Shown: positions 9,958 to 18,036 of the stretch, piece by piece
Layout of the letters: the number at the start of each line of letters is the position of its first letter
Position numbering within the stretch: position 1 is the first letter of the stretch
Assembly: GCA_905221065.1 (NCBI GenBank)
Contig: CAJNBS010000005.1
Location: 1 to 64,000, forward strand
Source of the DNA: a bacterium
Lineage (GTDB): Bacteria; Bacillota; Bacilli; Lactobacillales; Streptococcaceae
DNA length: 64,000 nt
Direction: 5' to 3'
Position numbers and translations under genes: made by a program
Notes under the pieces: model-generated
What the model was told of the DNA's origin: nothing
The model's database searches: none
What the model saw: only the letters and a program-made list of their open reading frames with translations

Positions 9958-11925
9958 TTATTTAATGTGTTTTTCTAGTTCTTTTTGGTACTTACCGTTT
10001 GATTCCAATTTTTCTTTTTGCCATTTTTTCAGTGCTTCTTCATATTCTTTTGTAGTAACGATATCTTTTTGCAATTTCATTCCTTTAAAAATATATGGGT
10101 CACCCTTAATACCAACTTGTGAGTATGGTTTTGAGAATGGCACGACATTACTTACAACTGGAGAACCACCAGATGAGGCTGTTGGCATTAATAATGAACT
10201 ATCTGTCAACCAAGCTTGAGCCTTGGCATATTTTTCATAGCGTTCTTCAAGATTTGTAGTCTCTGAATCTGCATCATCCAATAATTTCTTATATTGGTCC
10301 AAACCAAGTTTAGCTACAACATCCTTATCTTTCCCTTTTGTAATACCAAGGTGTTTCATAGCAGAACCTGATTTAGGGTCCATAATATTCAAGTAAGATG
10401 CTGGGTCTTGATAACTTGGAGCCCATCCTGTACTGTTCAAATCATAGTCTTTTTGAGAAGGAACACGCGCTTGAGAAGTGATAGTTTCCTTTTCATTATC
10501 TGTCATTTGAAGAACATCAATGACAACATTTTCAGCACCAAGAGTTGATTCGATAGACTGTTTGAAAGAGTTGCTTTGTTGAACGGCGATGGTATCTGTT
10601 TGTTCAACTGGGACATCCAAGTGAATTGGGAAGTTTACCCCTTTAGATTCCAAGTCTTTCTTAGCTTTTTCAAAGGCTGCTTTAGCCTTGTCAGGGTTGT
10701 AGATAGAATCCTTACCATCGACTAGCTCAACACCTTTCCATTGATCACCATAGTTCACCAACTCAGCTTGAGCAATGTGACCAAAGTTCTTACCACCTGC
10801 TTGTACAAAGTTATCAGGAACGAGACTGTTACGAATAATCTTGTCCGCACCGTCTTCACCATTTAGCTGGGCAGCATAAGAATGGCGGTTGAAGGCAAAG
10901 TTGATAGCCTGACGGAAGTCCTTATTCAGCATAGCTTCTTTAGTAGAAGTCTTTTGTTCTTCACTTGTTTTCGCAGTTTTATTGTATGACTGACGATTTA
11001 CGTTAAAGGTGAAGTAATAACTACTTGAATCCTGTGGGCTATAAGTAATTTTATCTCCGTATTGTTCCAAAGTTGAAGCAAAGTTTGAGCTACTTGGGAA
11101 GAGACGGGCTGTCGTATAAGCACCAGAAGAGAAGCTACGAATCAAGGATTCCTGATCAGAACCATCGTAGTAAGTCAATTTAATCTTCTCAATTTTTACC
11201 TTTTCTTTATCCCAGTAGTTTGGATTTTTCTCGTATTCGATCAACGATTTAGAAGTCAAGGTCTTCAAGATATAAGGACCATTGTAAAGAATCCCTGCTG
11301 GAGTGACCGCTCCATAATCTTTACCTGATGCCTTCAAAAACTCTTCATTTACAGGCAACATCGTCGCTGTTGTGACTTTAGAGTTCCAGAAACTTTCTGG
11401 TTTGTTTAGGGTATATTCAACTGTATAATCGTCCAAGGCCTTAACACCAACCGTAGAGAAATCATTTGTTTCACCAGTCATGTAGGCATCCAAGCCCTTG
11501 ATTGAATTTTGGATGAGAGAGACACCGTCTGACTTGCCATCAGCCACGTGTTTCAATCCTGTTACAAAGTCATGGGCTGTTACTTCTGCATATTCTTCAC
11601 CTTCAGAAGTGTACCATTTAACTCCTTTACGAAGTTTGTAGGTATAAGTCAGACCATCTTTTGACACAGACCAATCTTCAGCCAAGGAAGGAATAACATT
11701 TCCGTATTGGTCGTTTTCCATCAAGCCATCAACCACGTTCCCGATGACATCTGTTGTCGATGTACGAGTCGCTATACTATAGTCCAAAGATGCTGGATCT
11801 ACTGCATAGACATAAGAAAATGTTGTCGGTGCATCTGCTTCTTTATCAGCTTTTCCACAAGCCACTAAAAGAGCTGTTGTACTCAGGACCACTCCTGCTG
11901 TTAAGAGCCACTTTTTCGATTTCAT
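9958..11925 (-). CDS. Oligopeptide-binding lipoprotein, AliA/AliB/AmiA family
   Basis: Extracytoplasmic solute-binding protein (SBP_bac_5 type) of 655 aa. It has a lipoprotein signal ending LLVAC with the lipidated Cys at 23. Body motifs typical of pneumococcal Ali/Ami proteins include PASLDYSIATRTSTTDVIGN, YTYKLRKGVKWYTSEGEEY and STGWAPSYQDPASYLN. It should capture oligopeptides for import by the Ami permease (encoded elsewhere), as AliA and AliB do; no permease or ATPase is nearby. The ATG at 11925 is favoured over a TTG at 11928 because it is correctly spaced from AAGGAGA. It lies 22 bp behind ilvE and probably shares its transcript. From memory, the locus is broken in some pneumococci; here it is intact. 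Confidence 0.9.
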   Translation of the reverse strand: MKSKKWLLTAGVVLSTTALLVACGKADKEADAPTTFSYVYAVDPASLDYSIATRTSTTDVIGNVVDGLMENDQYGNVIPSLAEDWSVSKDGLTYTYKLRKGVKWYTSEGEEYAEVTAHDFVTGLKHVADGKSDGVSLIQNSIKGLDAYMTGETNDFSTVGVKALDDYTVEYTLNKPESFWNSKVTTATMLPVNEEFLKASGKDYGAVTPAGILYNGPYILKTLTSKSLIEYEKNPNYWDKEKVKIEKIKLTYYDGSDQESLIRSFSSGAYTTARLFPSSSNFASTLEQYGDKITYSPQDSSSYYFTFNVNRQSYNKTAKTSEEQKTSTKEAMLNKDFRQAINFAFNRHSYAAQLNGEDGADKIIRNSLVPDNFVQAGGKNFGHIAQAELVNYGDQWKGVELVDGKDSIYNPDKAKAAFEKAKKDLESKGVNFPIHLDVPVEQTDTIAVQQSNSFKQSIESTLGAENVVIDVLQMTDNEKETITSQARVPSQKDYDLNSTGWAPSYQDPASYLNIMDPKSGSAMKHLGITKGKDKDVVAKLGLDQYKKLLDDADSETTNLEERYEKYAKAQAWLTDSSLLMPTASSGGSPVVSNVVPFSKPYSQVGIKGDPYIFKGMKLQKDIVTTKEYEEALKKWQKEKLESNGKYQKELEKHIK

Positions 11926-11947
11926 CAAAAATCTCCTTTTGTTTATT

Positions 11948-12970
11948 TTAATCTACTTTTACAATCCAACCTTCTGGCGCTTCAATATCACCAAACTGAA
12001 TACCAGTCAATTCATCATAGAGTTTACGAGTCACAGGACCAACTTCTGTTTCACTATAGAATACATGGAAATCATCACCGTGCTGAATTCCACCAATTGG
12101 TGAAATAACTGCTGCCGTACCACAGGCACCTGCCTCTACAAAACGATCCAGCTTATCAATTGGAACATCACCCTCAATAGGAGTCAAGCCCAAGCGGTGT
12201 TCTGCCAAATAAAGCAAAGAATATTTAGTAATAGATGGCAAGATAGATGGACTCAATGGTGTTACAAATTCATTATCAGCTGTAATTCCAAAGAAGTTAG
12301 CTGAACCGACTTCTTCAATCTTTGTATGTGTTGATGGGTCTAGGTAGATAACATCTGAGAAATGGCGTGATTTAGCCAATTTCCCTGGCAAGAGACTTGC
12401 AGCATAGTTCCCACCAACCTTAGCCGCACCTGTACCATTTGGAGCAGCACGGTCGTATTCATCCTGAATCAAGAAGTTAGTTGGAACCAAACCACCCTTA
12501 AAGTAATTTCCAACTGGCATAGCAAAGATGGTGAAAATGTATTCTTCTGCTGGTTTTACCCCGATAATATCTCCAACACCAATCAAAAGTGGACGAAGAT
12601 AAAGGGTTCCACCTGTTCCATATGGTGGTACATATTCTTCATTGGCACGGACAACTGCCTTACAAGCTTCTACAAACATGTCTGTAGGAACTTGTGGCAT
12701 CAAGAGACGATCACAAGTACGTTGCAGACGTTTGGCGTTTTCGTCAGGACGGAAAAGTTGAACACTACCATCCTTAGTACGATAAGCTTTCAAACCTTCA
12801 AATGCTTGTTGGCCATAGTGAAGACTTGGAGAAGACTCTGAAATATGCAAAGTTGCATCCTCTGTAAGCTCTCCTTGATTCCATTGTCCATTTTTAAAAT
12901 GCGCAATATAGCGATAAGGTAATTTCATATAGGAGAAACCAAGGTTTTCCCAATCAATCGTTACTGTCAT
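11948..12970 (-). CDS. ilvE: Branched-chain amino acid aminotransferase
   Basis: Class IV PLP aminotransferase that interconverts Leu/Ile/Val and their 2-oxo acids. The 340-aa protein has the PLP lysine in GAAKVGGNYAASLL (Lys184), the substrate region HYGQQAFEGLKAYR near 51-64 and EVGSANFFG in the C-terminal half. A promoter is visible at 13005-13032, followed by a GGAGTGG Shine-Dalgarno. From memory, pneumococcal ilvE follows parC. Here its upstream neighbour is an IS graveyard, which suggests a rearrangement. Confidence 0.96.
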   Translation of the reverse strand: MTVTIDWENLGFSYMKLPYRYIAHFKNGQWNQGELTEDATLHISESSPSLHYGQQAFEGLKAYRTKDGSVQLFRPDENAKRLQRTCDRLLMPQVPTDMFVEACKAVVRANEEYVPPYGTGGTLYLRPLLIGVGDIIGVKPAEEYIFTIFAMPVGNYFKGGLVPTNFLIQDEYDRAAPNGTGAAKVGGNYAASLLPGKLAKSRHFSDVIYLDPSTHTKIEEVGSANFFGITADNEFVTPLSPSILPSITKYSLLYLAEHRLGLTPIEGDVPIDKLDRFVEAGACGTAAVISPIGGIQHGDDFHVFYSETEVGPVTRKLYDELTGIQFGDIEAPEGWIVKVD

Positions 12971-13004
12971 ATTCCACTCCTTATTCTAAAAACCTATTTC
13001 TTAT

Positions 13005-13032
13005 ATTCTACACTTTTTTTCTAAAATAGCAA
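13005..13032 (-). promoter_or_regulatory. ilvE promoter
   Basis: TTGCTA (13027-13032), a 16-base spacer and TAGAAT (13005-13010) are read on the minus strand, giving a leader of about 30 nt before ilvE. No T-box or CodY-type site stands out. Confidence 0.55.
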
Positions 13033-13277
13033 GTATATTTTGTAATTTTCAGAAAATTTCTTCAATAAAAAGAATCTAAGGTATCTGTCGTAATGAATCC
13101 TATATAGAGATTCATAAAGAACTCAAATTATTCTTCTATCTCGTTTAGTGAAATCTATTCAATAACTGAACTTATTTTTGACATACATAAAGCCCGTACA
13201 TTAATATTAGTAACCTGTTTCGACAGAGATATGACAAAATGAACTAAAGATAGTACACAATGTGGTGCAGTCATCTT
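13033..13277. other. A/T-rich non-coding stretch upstream of ilvE
   Basis: No ORF or hairpin terminator is evident. It probably includes the left end of the degenerate IS630-type element that begins coding at 13278, but I could not identify its terminal repeat. Confidence 0.4.
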
Positions 13278-13908
13278 ATGCCATATTCAATAGATTTACG
13301 TAAAAAAGTTCTTGCCTATTGTAAGCGAACAGGTAGTATAACAGAAGCATCACACGTTTTCCAAATCTCACGTAATACCATTATCTAAAAGAGAAAATAG
13401 GTGATCTAAACCATCAAGTAAAAGTAACAAAACCAAGAAAAGTTGATAGAGATAGACTTAAAAACTATCTTACTGACAATCCAGACGCTTATTTGACTGA
13501 AATAGCTTCTAAATTTGGCTGTCATCCAACTATAGCGTATTGAATCTAGAATAGCACATTACGGTTGCTAAAACATTTCTAGAAAAAATTGACTTTCTCA
13601 ATCACTTTGTTCACATCTTATTTCAATCTACTATACTATCCACTATGCTCTCAAAGCTATGGGATACACTCGAAAAAAAGAATCACACCTACTATGAATA
13701 AGCCCCAGAAAAAGTAACTTTATTTCTTATTCCTCCCCACTCACCTGAGTACAATCTTATAGAGAAAACCTGGGCTCATATCAAAAAGCACCTCAAAAGA
13801 GTTTGGGACAAAATAGTTTGGGACAAAATAGTTTGGGACAAAATAGTTCTTGACCACAAAAAATCTAGAGAGCTCCAATTGTGGAAGTCTAGCTTTTTAA
13901 TTATGTGA
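13278..13908 (+). pseudogene. Degenerate IS630-family transposase
   Basis: The reading starts at ATG 13278 with MPYSIDLRKKVLAYCKRTGS, the helix-turn-helix N-terminus of IS630-Spn1-type transposases. It then breaks at a stop near 13385 and through further frameshifts and stops. The C-terminal catalytic region survives as IPPHSPEYNLIEKTWAHIKK (about 13730-13790), which contains the last DDE acidic residue, and ends in a stop at 13906-13908. An in-frame triplication (13801-13845) lies near the end. The copy cannot encode a functional transposase. RUP elements are thought to depend on IS630-Spn1, but no RUP was noted here. Confidence 0.8.
13801..13845 (+). repeat. Triple 15-bp tandem repeat inside the IS630 remnant
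   Basis: Three perfect copies of GTTTGGGACAAAATA occupy 13801-13815, 13816-13830 and 13831-13845. The unit is a multiple of three, so the reading frame is kept and VWDKI is repeated three times. It probably arose by slippage in dead DNA. Confidence 0.95.
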
Positions 13909-13939
13909 CTATTAGTTCGTCTTGCTCCGTTAGGTGCGA

Positions 13940-14063
13940 GACAAAAAAACACCCGCTATGCGGGTGCGCGTCGAAGGTTATACCAAAAAAACTCCAAACG
14001 CGATACAATAAAAGGTGTTCAAGCCAATTGTAAAGCGAAAGGAGAAAAATATAGCACAAAAGG
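13940..14063 (+). mobile_element. 5' remnant of an IS200/IS605-type element
   Basis: A 7-bp perfect hairpin CACCCGC-TAT-GCGGGTG (13950-13966) lies about 85 bases before an AAAGGAGAAAAAT ribosome-binding site. It looks like the subterminal hairpin of IS200-type elements. Where streptococcal IS200 transposases start with MAQKAHS, the DNA reads ATA GCA CAA AAG (14051-14062), so the start codon is mutated. Similarity ends after AQK. The rest of tnpA is missing. The assignment rests on remembered sequence and is inference. Confidence 0.5.
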
Positions 14064-14092
14064 TTCTTTTGTCCTGTTCTTGTTTCAATTGA

Positions 14093-14218
14093 CTATATTT
14101 CTATACTTTTTCTTCCTTTCTCTGTGAAAATCGCAAGTTTTTCCCACCTTTTCTCAATACTGAAACAACATCTTTCCAGAACTTCAATAATTTCTTTTTG
14201 TGTTAAATCATTATTTAA
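14093..14218 (-). pseudogene. Fragment of a decayed ORF
   Basis: A 41-codon open stretch without a start codon reads LNNDLTQKEIIEVLERC and continues with a basic, coding-like composition to a stop at 14093-14095. Upstream (to about 14280) another frame is also briefly coding-like, as if a larger gene had frameshifted. I do not recognise it. It could be coincidence. Confidence 0.25.
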
Positions 14219-14290
14219 CTAAATCTTTGGATGCAATACGTTTTCAAAGCTACTTTTTTACCATAGATTTTGAGCCTTCAACACAGATTA

Positions 14291-14693
14291 CTAAGCCAAA
14301 AATGCTCTAAATTTTTGAAATTCTAACAAATTCCACTCAACTTTATCATCATCTTTGACTTTCACAATATCTTCCTCAAAATAACATGGAATAAAGATAG
14401 TTTTCTTTTGAAACAGTTGTAGGAGGAAAATCTCTCCTACACTATTATTGATTCTGAGAGAAAATTGCAAAATATCATCTACCAAACTTTCAATTATTAA
14501 GATTTTTTACAGTTTATCTGAATTAGAATCGCAAGGCTTATCAATAATATAATTGTCGAATTTTTTCAATCTAACTTCCTCTCCACTATTTCTTCCTTTA
14601 TCAAGAAAAAGTTACCTCAATATTAATAAAGTACAATTCTAAATTAACTCCAATTATTGATTCCTGATAATATTTCAGTAACTCATCGTGCAA
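14291..14693 (-). pseudogene. Decayed ORF downstream of the bacteriocin-type exporter (about 130 codons)
   Basis: Three coding-like segments align head to tail. From a TTG at 14693 a frame reads LHDELLKYYQESIIGVNLEL; it stops shortly after a T-run near 14617. A second frame continues with IKEEIVEEVRLKKFDNY up to a TAA near 14506. After that stop the same frame goes on through LVDDILQFSLRINNSV to the end at 14291. One frameshift in a T-run and one nonsense codon would explain this. The composition is acidic and soluble. Lying directly behind the exporter, it may be a lost immunity or accessory gene, but I cannot name a family. Confidence 0.45.
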
Positions 14694-14709
14694 TTAAAAA
14701 CAAGGATTT

Positions 14710-15342
14710 TTATTTCAAACGATCCATCGTGATCACTTCATCAGCCATCTCCCAAATTGCCGGATTATGTGTTGCGATAATGATTAGCCTATTATCATCT
14801 CGAAGAGATAGCAAAATCTCCATAATCAACTGAGAGGTTGCTGGGTCTATTGAAGCTGTTGGCTCATCTGCCAGAATAAGGGGTGGATTCTTTAAGATAA
14901 CTTTTGCCAAGGCAACCCGTTGCGATTCTCCGCCCGATAACTCAAAGATGCGCTTATCTAGGTCAAGATAAGCCAGGCCGACCTGTTCTAAAGCCTGCTT
15001 CTGCCTCAACCGCTGTTCCGACCGACTCAACTTTTGACCAATGAGACCTAGCTTAAGGTTTTCTTCAATACTTTGGTTTTCAATTAAGCCAAAGTTCTGG
15101 AAGAGGTAGCCCAATTCGTGACGGAAAAAATCACTCGATTTATAATTGGCCAAGTCTTTACCTCGGTAAAAAATCGTCCCATCATAAGATTCTAATTTCC
15201 CAATCATGTTCATCAAGGTTGTTTTTCCGCTACCACTTGAACCAATTAAGGCATAGACTTTTCCAGCCTCAAATGTCATTGAAAGATTCGAAAATAACTC
15301 TCGTTCTCCAAAAGATTTACTCACCTGTTTAAGTTCAATCAT
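14710..15342 (-). CDS. ABC transporter ATP-binding protein, lactococcin-972 group
   Basis: A 210-aa ABC ATPase with Walker A GSSGSGKTT, Q-loop LFQNFGLI, signature LSGGESQRVALAKV, Walker B LILADEPTASIDP and the switch histidine in IIATHNP. It resembles the MacB/LolD-like ATPases found with DUF1430 membrane proteins in lactococcin-972-type bacteriocin loci. The start overlaps nothing but lies 1 bp after the permease stop, with GGAGG inside the permease end, so the two are coupled. The likely role is energising export of, or immunity to, a bacteriocin. The substrate is not evident here. Confidence 0.88.
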   Translation of the reverse strand: MIELKQVSKSFGERELFSNLSMTFEAGKVYALIGSSGSGKTTLMNMIGKLESYDGTIFYRGKDLANYKSSDFFRHELGYLFQNFGLIENQSIEENLKLGLIGQKLSRSEQRLRQKQALEQVGLAYLDLDKRIFELSGGESQRVALAKVILKNPPLILADEPTASIDPATSQLIMEILLSLRDDNRLIIIATHNPAIWEMADEVITMDRLK

Positions 15343-15343
15343 A

Positions 15344-17359
15344 TTAACCTCCCTTCAAAACAAGCATGGACATCTTGTTTTCTTTCTGCATTTGGACATG
15401 TAACTGTAAAAGAGATAGACCGGTAAAGAGTAACGAGACTAAGAAAGCAACTACTATCTCTACCATAAGAAATACACTCGCAACAAATCCCAGTAAAAAC
15501 ACACCCAGTTGAGCAAAGAGATAAGTGCGATGGATTTCTAAGAACCTGAGACCTGCAATGCGTTTGATAAAAATGGCACGTCTAAATTCTTCAAAGTAGA
15601 GCCTATTCATAGTGTTAAACAACAAGATTGAAGTTGCAATCCCAAGCACAGCTCCTGCTAGCATTACCCAACGTTCCCTCTGGATATTATCCAATAATGT
15701 GATGTAGTTGTGGTAACCTGTTTGCATTTCTGAGACCCAATTTTCAATGCCTTGTCTCTGGATAAGCTCCTGGGCATCAGACAATTGATTAAAGAGAACG
15801 TAGTTCTGTACTGCGTCTACCCAAAACAAAATGGACTGTGGACCAGTTGATTGGGGTGTTATAACAATTATGATTGGATCTTTCAAAAACTGTTGGTAAG
15901 AAATAGGGGTCGTATTATACACAAAACGATCCTGATCTGATTCTAAATAACCTACCGTAGCAGTCATTTGCTGTCGTTCATCTCGACTAGACATGCGACT
16001 GGTTAAGTCGTCTTCAAAAACAGATTTATAATGTTCTTCCTCTGAACGGAGGTGTTCAGGCAGCAATAAGACAAACTCCCCTACATCAAGGTGATTCATC
16101 TTTTGCTCAATAGTTGTATCTACAGGAATGTTTTGACGCTCCAAGTATTGCGGTGTGACGATAAGGACATTGCCATTCGGGTTGTAATCGTGCCATTCTG
16201 TAGAGGTTATAAAGTTTTTGGAGGAAGCCATGCCATTTTGCAAAGTACGGTCAATTAACTGGTGTCTAGATAAGAAAGCCTTTTGTTCTGAAACAGCCAG
16301 ATCCATCAATTGATACCAAGTTCTGAGTTTCCTTTGAGCTTGTTCATCAAAACCAGGACTCGTTCCTTCACGGCTGATTGATAGGGTAATCAGTTGCCTT
16401 TCCTGGCTCCAAGCCTCTTGTCCAATCCGATGCTGTTGCCAGGCTTGGGAATACTTTAAGCTACTCCCTATTCCCAGCGTTACAATAATAATTGCTAATA
16501 GTTGACCGATTAAAATCAAACTAATGATTCCTCTGACAGGCACTTGCCCTTTTATAATCTGCATCAGGTGTATCTTTTTTATCCCAACTGCGAAGAGTTG
16601 AGCGAAAAACAGGGAGATCGACAATAAGATGAGATTATAACAGAGCAAGCCTTCTCCTATGGTCATTAGGGATTGCGTTGGAAGCGACAGAATTTTTTGC
16701 ATAAGAATGGCGAGCACGCCAGCTAAACTGAAACCAACAGCTATCCCTTTCAAATCCTCACCAACTGGTCTAAGGAAAATGGACCACCGTTTCTCTCCTG
16801 AAATGAGGCGAATGCCCGACGACCGTAATTGGCTAATTTGACTAATTAAAGTCAGTGCTCCAAAGGTTAAGATGAAAATCAATAAACTGATTAACTGAAA
16901 TCCGTTACTAAAGATAGCCATTAACGTAGATAGTTTAGATGGAATTGTCAGGTGCATGTTAGTCAAGCCAAGTTGACTTAGCTCCTCCCTTAGCAAGTGA
17001 ATATCTAGGTTTCCATCGAATACAAAATAGTTTGTTTCAACACTACTACTTTGAGCACCTTCTAGATTTTTTTCCTGTAGCCCATCAGGCAACTTTCCGT
17101 TCCCAAAGGTCGTATAAGAAAACACTGGAGTACCTTCTGAGTTAGGATCCTGGTGTTGAATCGCAATAAAGCTATCCGTTTCTTCTGCTAGTTTTTCCAA
17201 GCGTGTAGCAACATGCTGAAAAGTTGTTTCAGGGGAAGAATCACGTACAACAACGTTGGGGTAATAATAGGAGACATATGTATCAGTCCAAATGGTAAAT
17301 ACCCAAACAAAGAACAAACTAGCAAGCAGGTTGGATATGAGTATAAATAATTTTTTCAT
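15344..17359 (-). CDS. Bacteriocin-associated integral membrane protein (DUF1430, FtsX-like)
   Basis: A 671-aa membrane protein with one N-terminal segment (about 5-25), a large extracytoplasmic domain (about 30-150), a group of four helices (about 155-305), a second extracytoplasmic domain (about 310-565) and C-terminal helices (about 575-600 and 625-660). This MacB/FtsX-like layout and the sequence style match the DUF1430 'bacteriocin-associated integral membrane protein' family paired with lactococcin-972-like peptides. It and the ATPase form one operon. A leader hairpin (17382-17407) precedes it. No intact bacteriocin gene lies upstream, so the pair is orphaned or works on a substrate from elsewhere. 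Confidence 0.85.
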   Translation of the reverse strand: MKKLFILISNLLASLFFVWVFTIWTDTYVSYYYPNVVVRDSSPETTFQHVATRLEKLAEETDSFIAIQHQDPNSEGTPVFSYTTFGNGKLPDGLQEKNLEGAQSSSVETNYFVFDGNLDIHLLREELSQLGLTNMHLTIPSKLSTLMAIFSNGFQLISLLIFILTFGALTLISQISQLRSSGIRLISGEKRWSIFLRPVGEDLKGIAVGFSLAGVLAILMQKILSLPTQSLMTIGEGLLCYNLILLSISLFFAQLFAVGIKKIHLMQIIKGQVPVRGIISLILIGQLLAIIIVTLGIGSSLKYSQAWQQHRIGQEAWSQERQLITLSISREGTSPGFDEQAQRKLRTWYQLMDLAVSEQKAFLSRHQLIDRTLQNGMASSKNFITSTEWHDYNPNGNVLIVTPQYLERQNIPVDTTIEQKMNHLDVGEFVLLLPEHLRSEEEHYKSVFEDDLTSRMSSRDERQQMTATVGYLESDQDRFVYNTTPISYQQFLKDPIIIVITPQSTGPQSILFWVDAVQNYVLFNQLSDAQELIQRQGIENWVSEMQTGYHNYITLLDNIQRERWVMLAGAVLGIATSILLFNTMNRLYFEEFRRAIFIKRIAGLRFLEIHRTYLFAQLGVFLLGFVASVFLMVEIVVAFLVSLLFTGLSLLQLHVQMQKENKMSMLVLKGG

Positions 17360-17381
17360 AGTGCATTCCTTATTCTAAAAT

Positions 17382-17407
17382 AGAGGACAGAAATACCCCT
17401 GCCCTCT
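17382..17407 (-). promoter_or_regulatory. Leader hairpin before the DUF1430 gene
   Basis: On the minus strand AGAGGGCAG pairs with CTGTCCTCT (9 bp, one G-U) around an 8-base loop, ending 22 bases before the start codon. The weak T content after it (ATTTTAG) makes a full terminator doubtful. It could be an attenuator or a remnant of the end of an upstream bacteriocin gene. Confidence 0.5.
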
Positions 17408-17581
17408 ATAAACTAACAAGCTTACTAAACTATTGATAAAAGAATCTTCTTCAATTTTTAATTAGAAATCTCAGTCTGAATTATAGTATCCTATTTTTTC
17501 CTCCTTTCTAACTGCACGTTCCTTTCTACAGGCAGAGACCTAATTTTATAAACTAATCTTAAATACTTTAGATTTTGTAAC

Positions 17582-17725
17582 TCAACCATTGGACTTCTTT
17601 TGTGATTGCACTCGAATCTCCAATTGTTTATTCTTCTGAATGAATTGTTGGTAAGGAATTGTATTACTAAACATAAAAACACCTAGTAATGCAAATGAAA
17701 CCGCTTTCTGTTTTCTTGTTTTTAT
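17582..17725 (-). pseudogene. Possible remnant of a secreted-peptide gene upstream of the exporter
   Basis: The frame reads (I)KTRKQKAVSFALLGVFMF, a positively charged start plus a hydrophobic core like a signal peptide, and continues for 47 codons to a TGA at 17582-17584. The expected ATG is ATA at 17723-17725; the only ATG in frame is internal. There is no recognisable lactococcin-972 mature region. The next frame continues to about 17491, perhaps after a frameshift. It occupies the place where a bacteriocin precursor would be expected. This is suggestive only. Confidence 0.35.
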
Positions 17726-17990
17726 TCTAACATATATATATTATTTAGTCAATTATTTTTATTGTATTTTGAACTTTTTTTATTAGGATTGAGTTTATTT
17801 GCATCATCAACTATGAGTTTAAATATAGAGAAATGTAATAAAAAAACTAAACAAATTGATTAGTAAACTCAAACTAAGTTCCAACAATGCTTTAGGAACT
17901 ACAGTCTACTACTTCATATTCAGTTCACTATAATTTCCAAGCGAATCTTATAATAGTTACCTTGTTAGGATGCTCTTATTTTTTATCAGA
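17726..17990. other. A/T-rich intergenic region between the exporter locus and the ATP-grasp operon
   Basis: No supported gene. It holds an inverted repeat TTGAGTTTA (17789-17797) / TAAACTCAA (17864-17872) with a third half-copy near 17814-17822, and several TATAAT-like boxes. It probably includes the exporter promoter, which I cannot place with confidence. Confidence 0.4.
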
Positions 17991-18028
17991 CAAAACAAAA
18001 GGATTAAGAAGGTCATTCTCCTTAATCC
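17991..18028 (-). terminator. Terminator of the esterase/ATP-grasp operon
   Basis: GGATTAAGGAG pairs with CTTCTTAATCC (11 bp, one G-U) around a 6-base loop on the minus strand, then TTTTGTTTTGT. It begins 9 bases after the ATP-grasp stop codon. Confidence 0.88.
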
Positions 18029-18036
18029 GATACTTC

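Noticed and set aside
13801..13845. Possible CRISPR-like repeat array
   Set aside because: Three directly adjoining 15-bp copies without spacers and no cas genes; it is a tandem duplication in a dead transposase.
17491..17682. 63-codon ORF upstream of the DUF1430 gene
   Set aside because: It overlaps the better signal-peptide-like frame (17582-17725), has no ribosome-binding site and no recognisable features.
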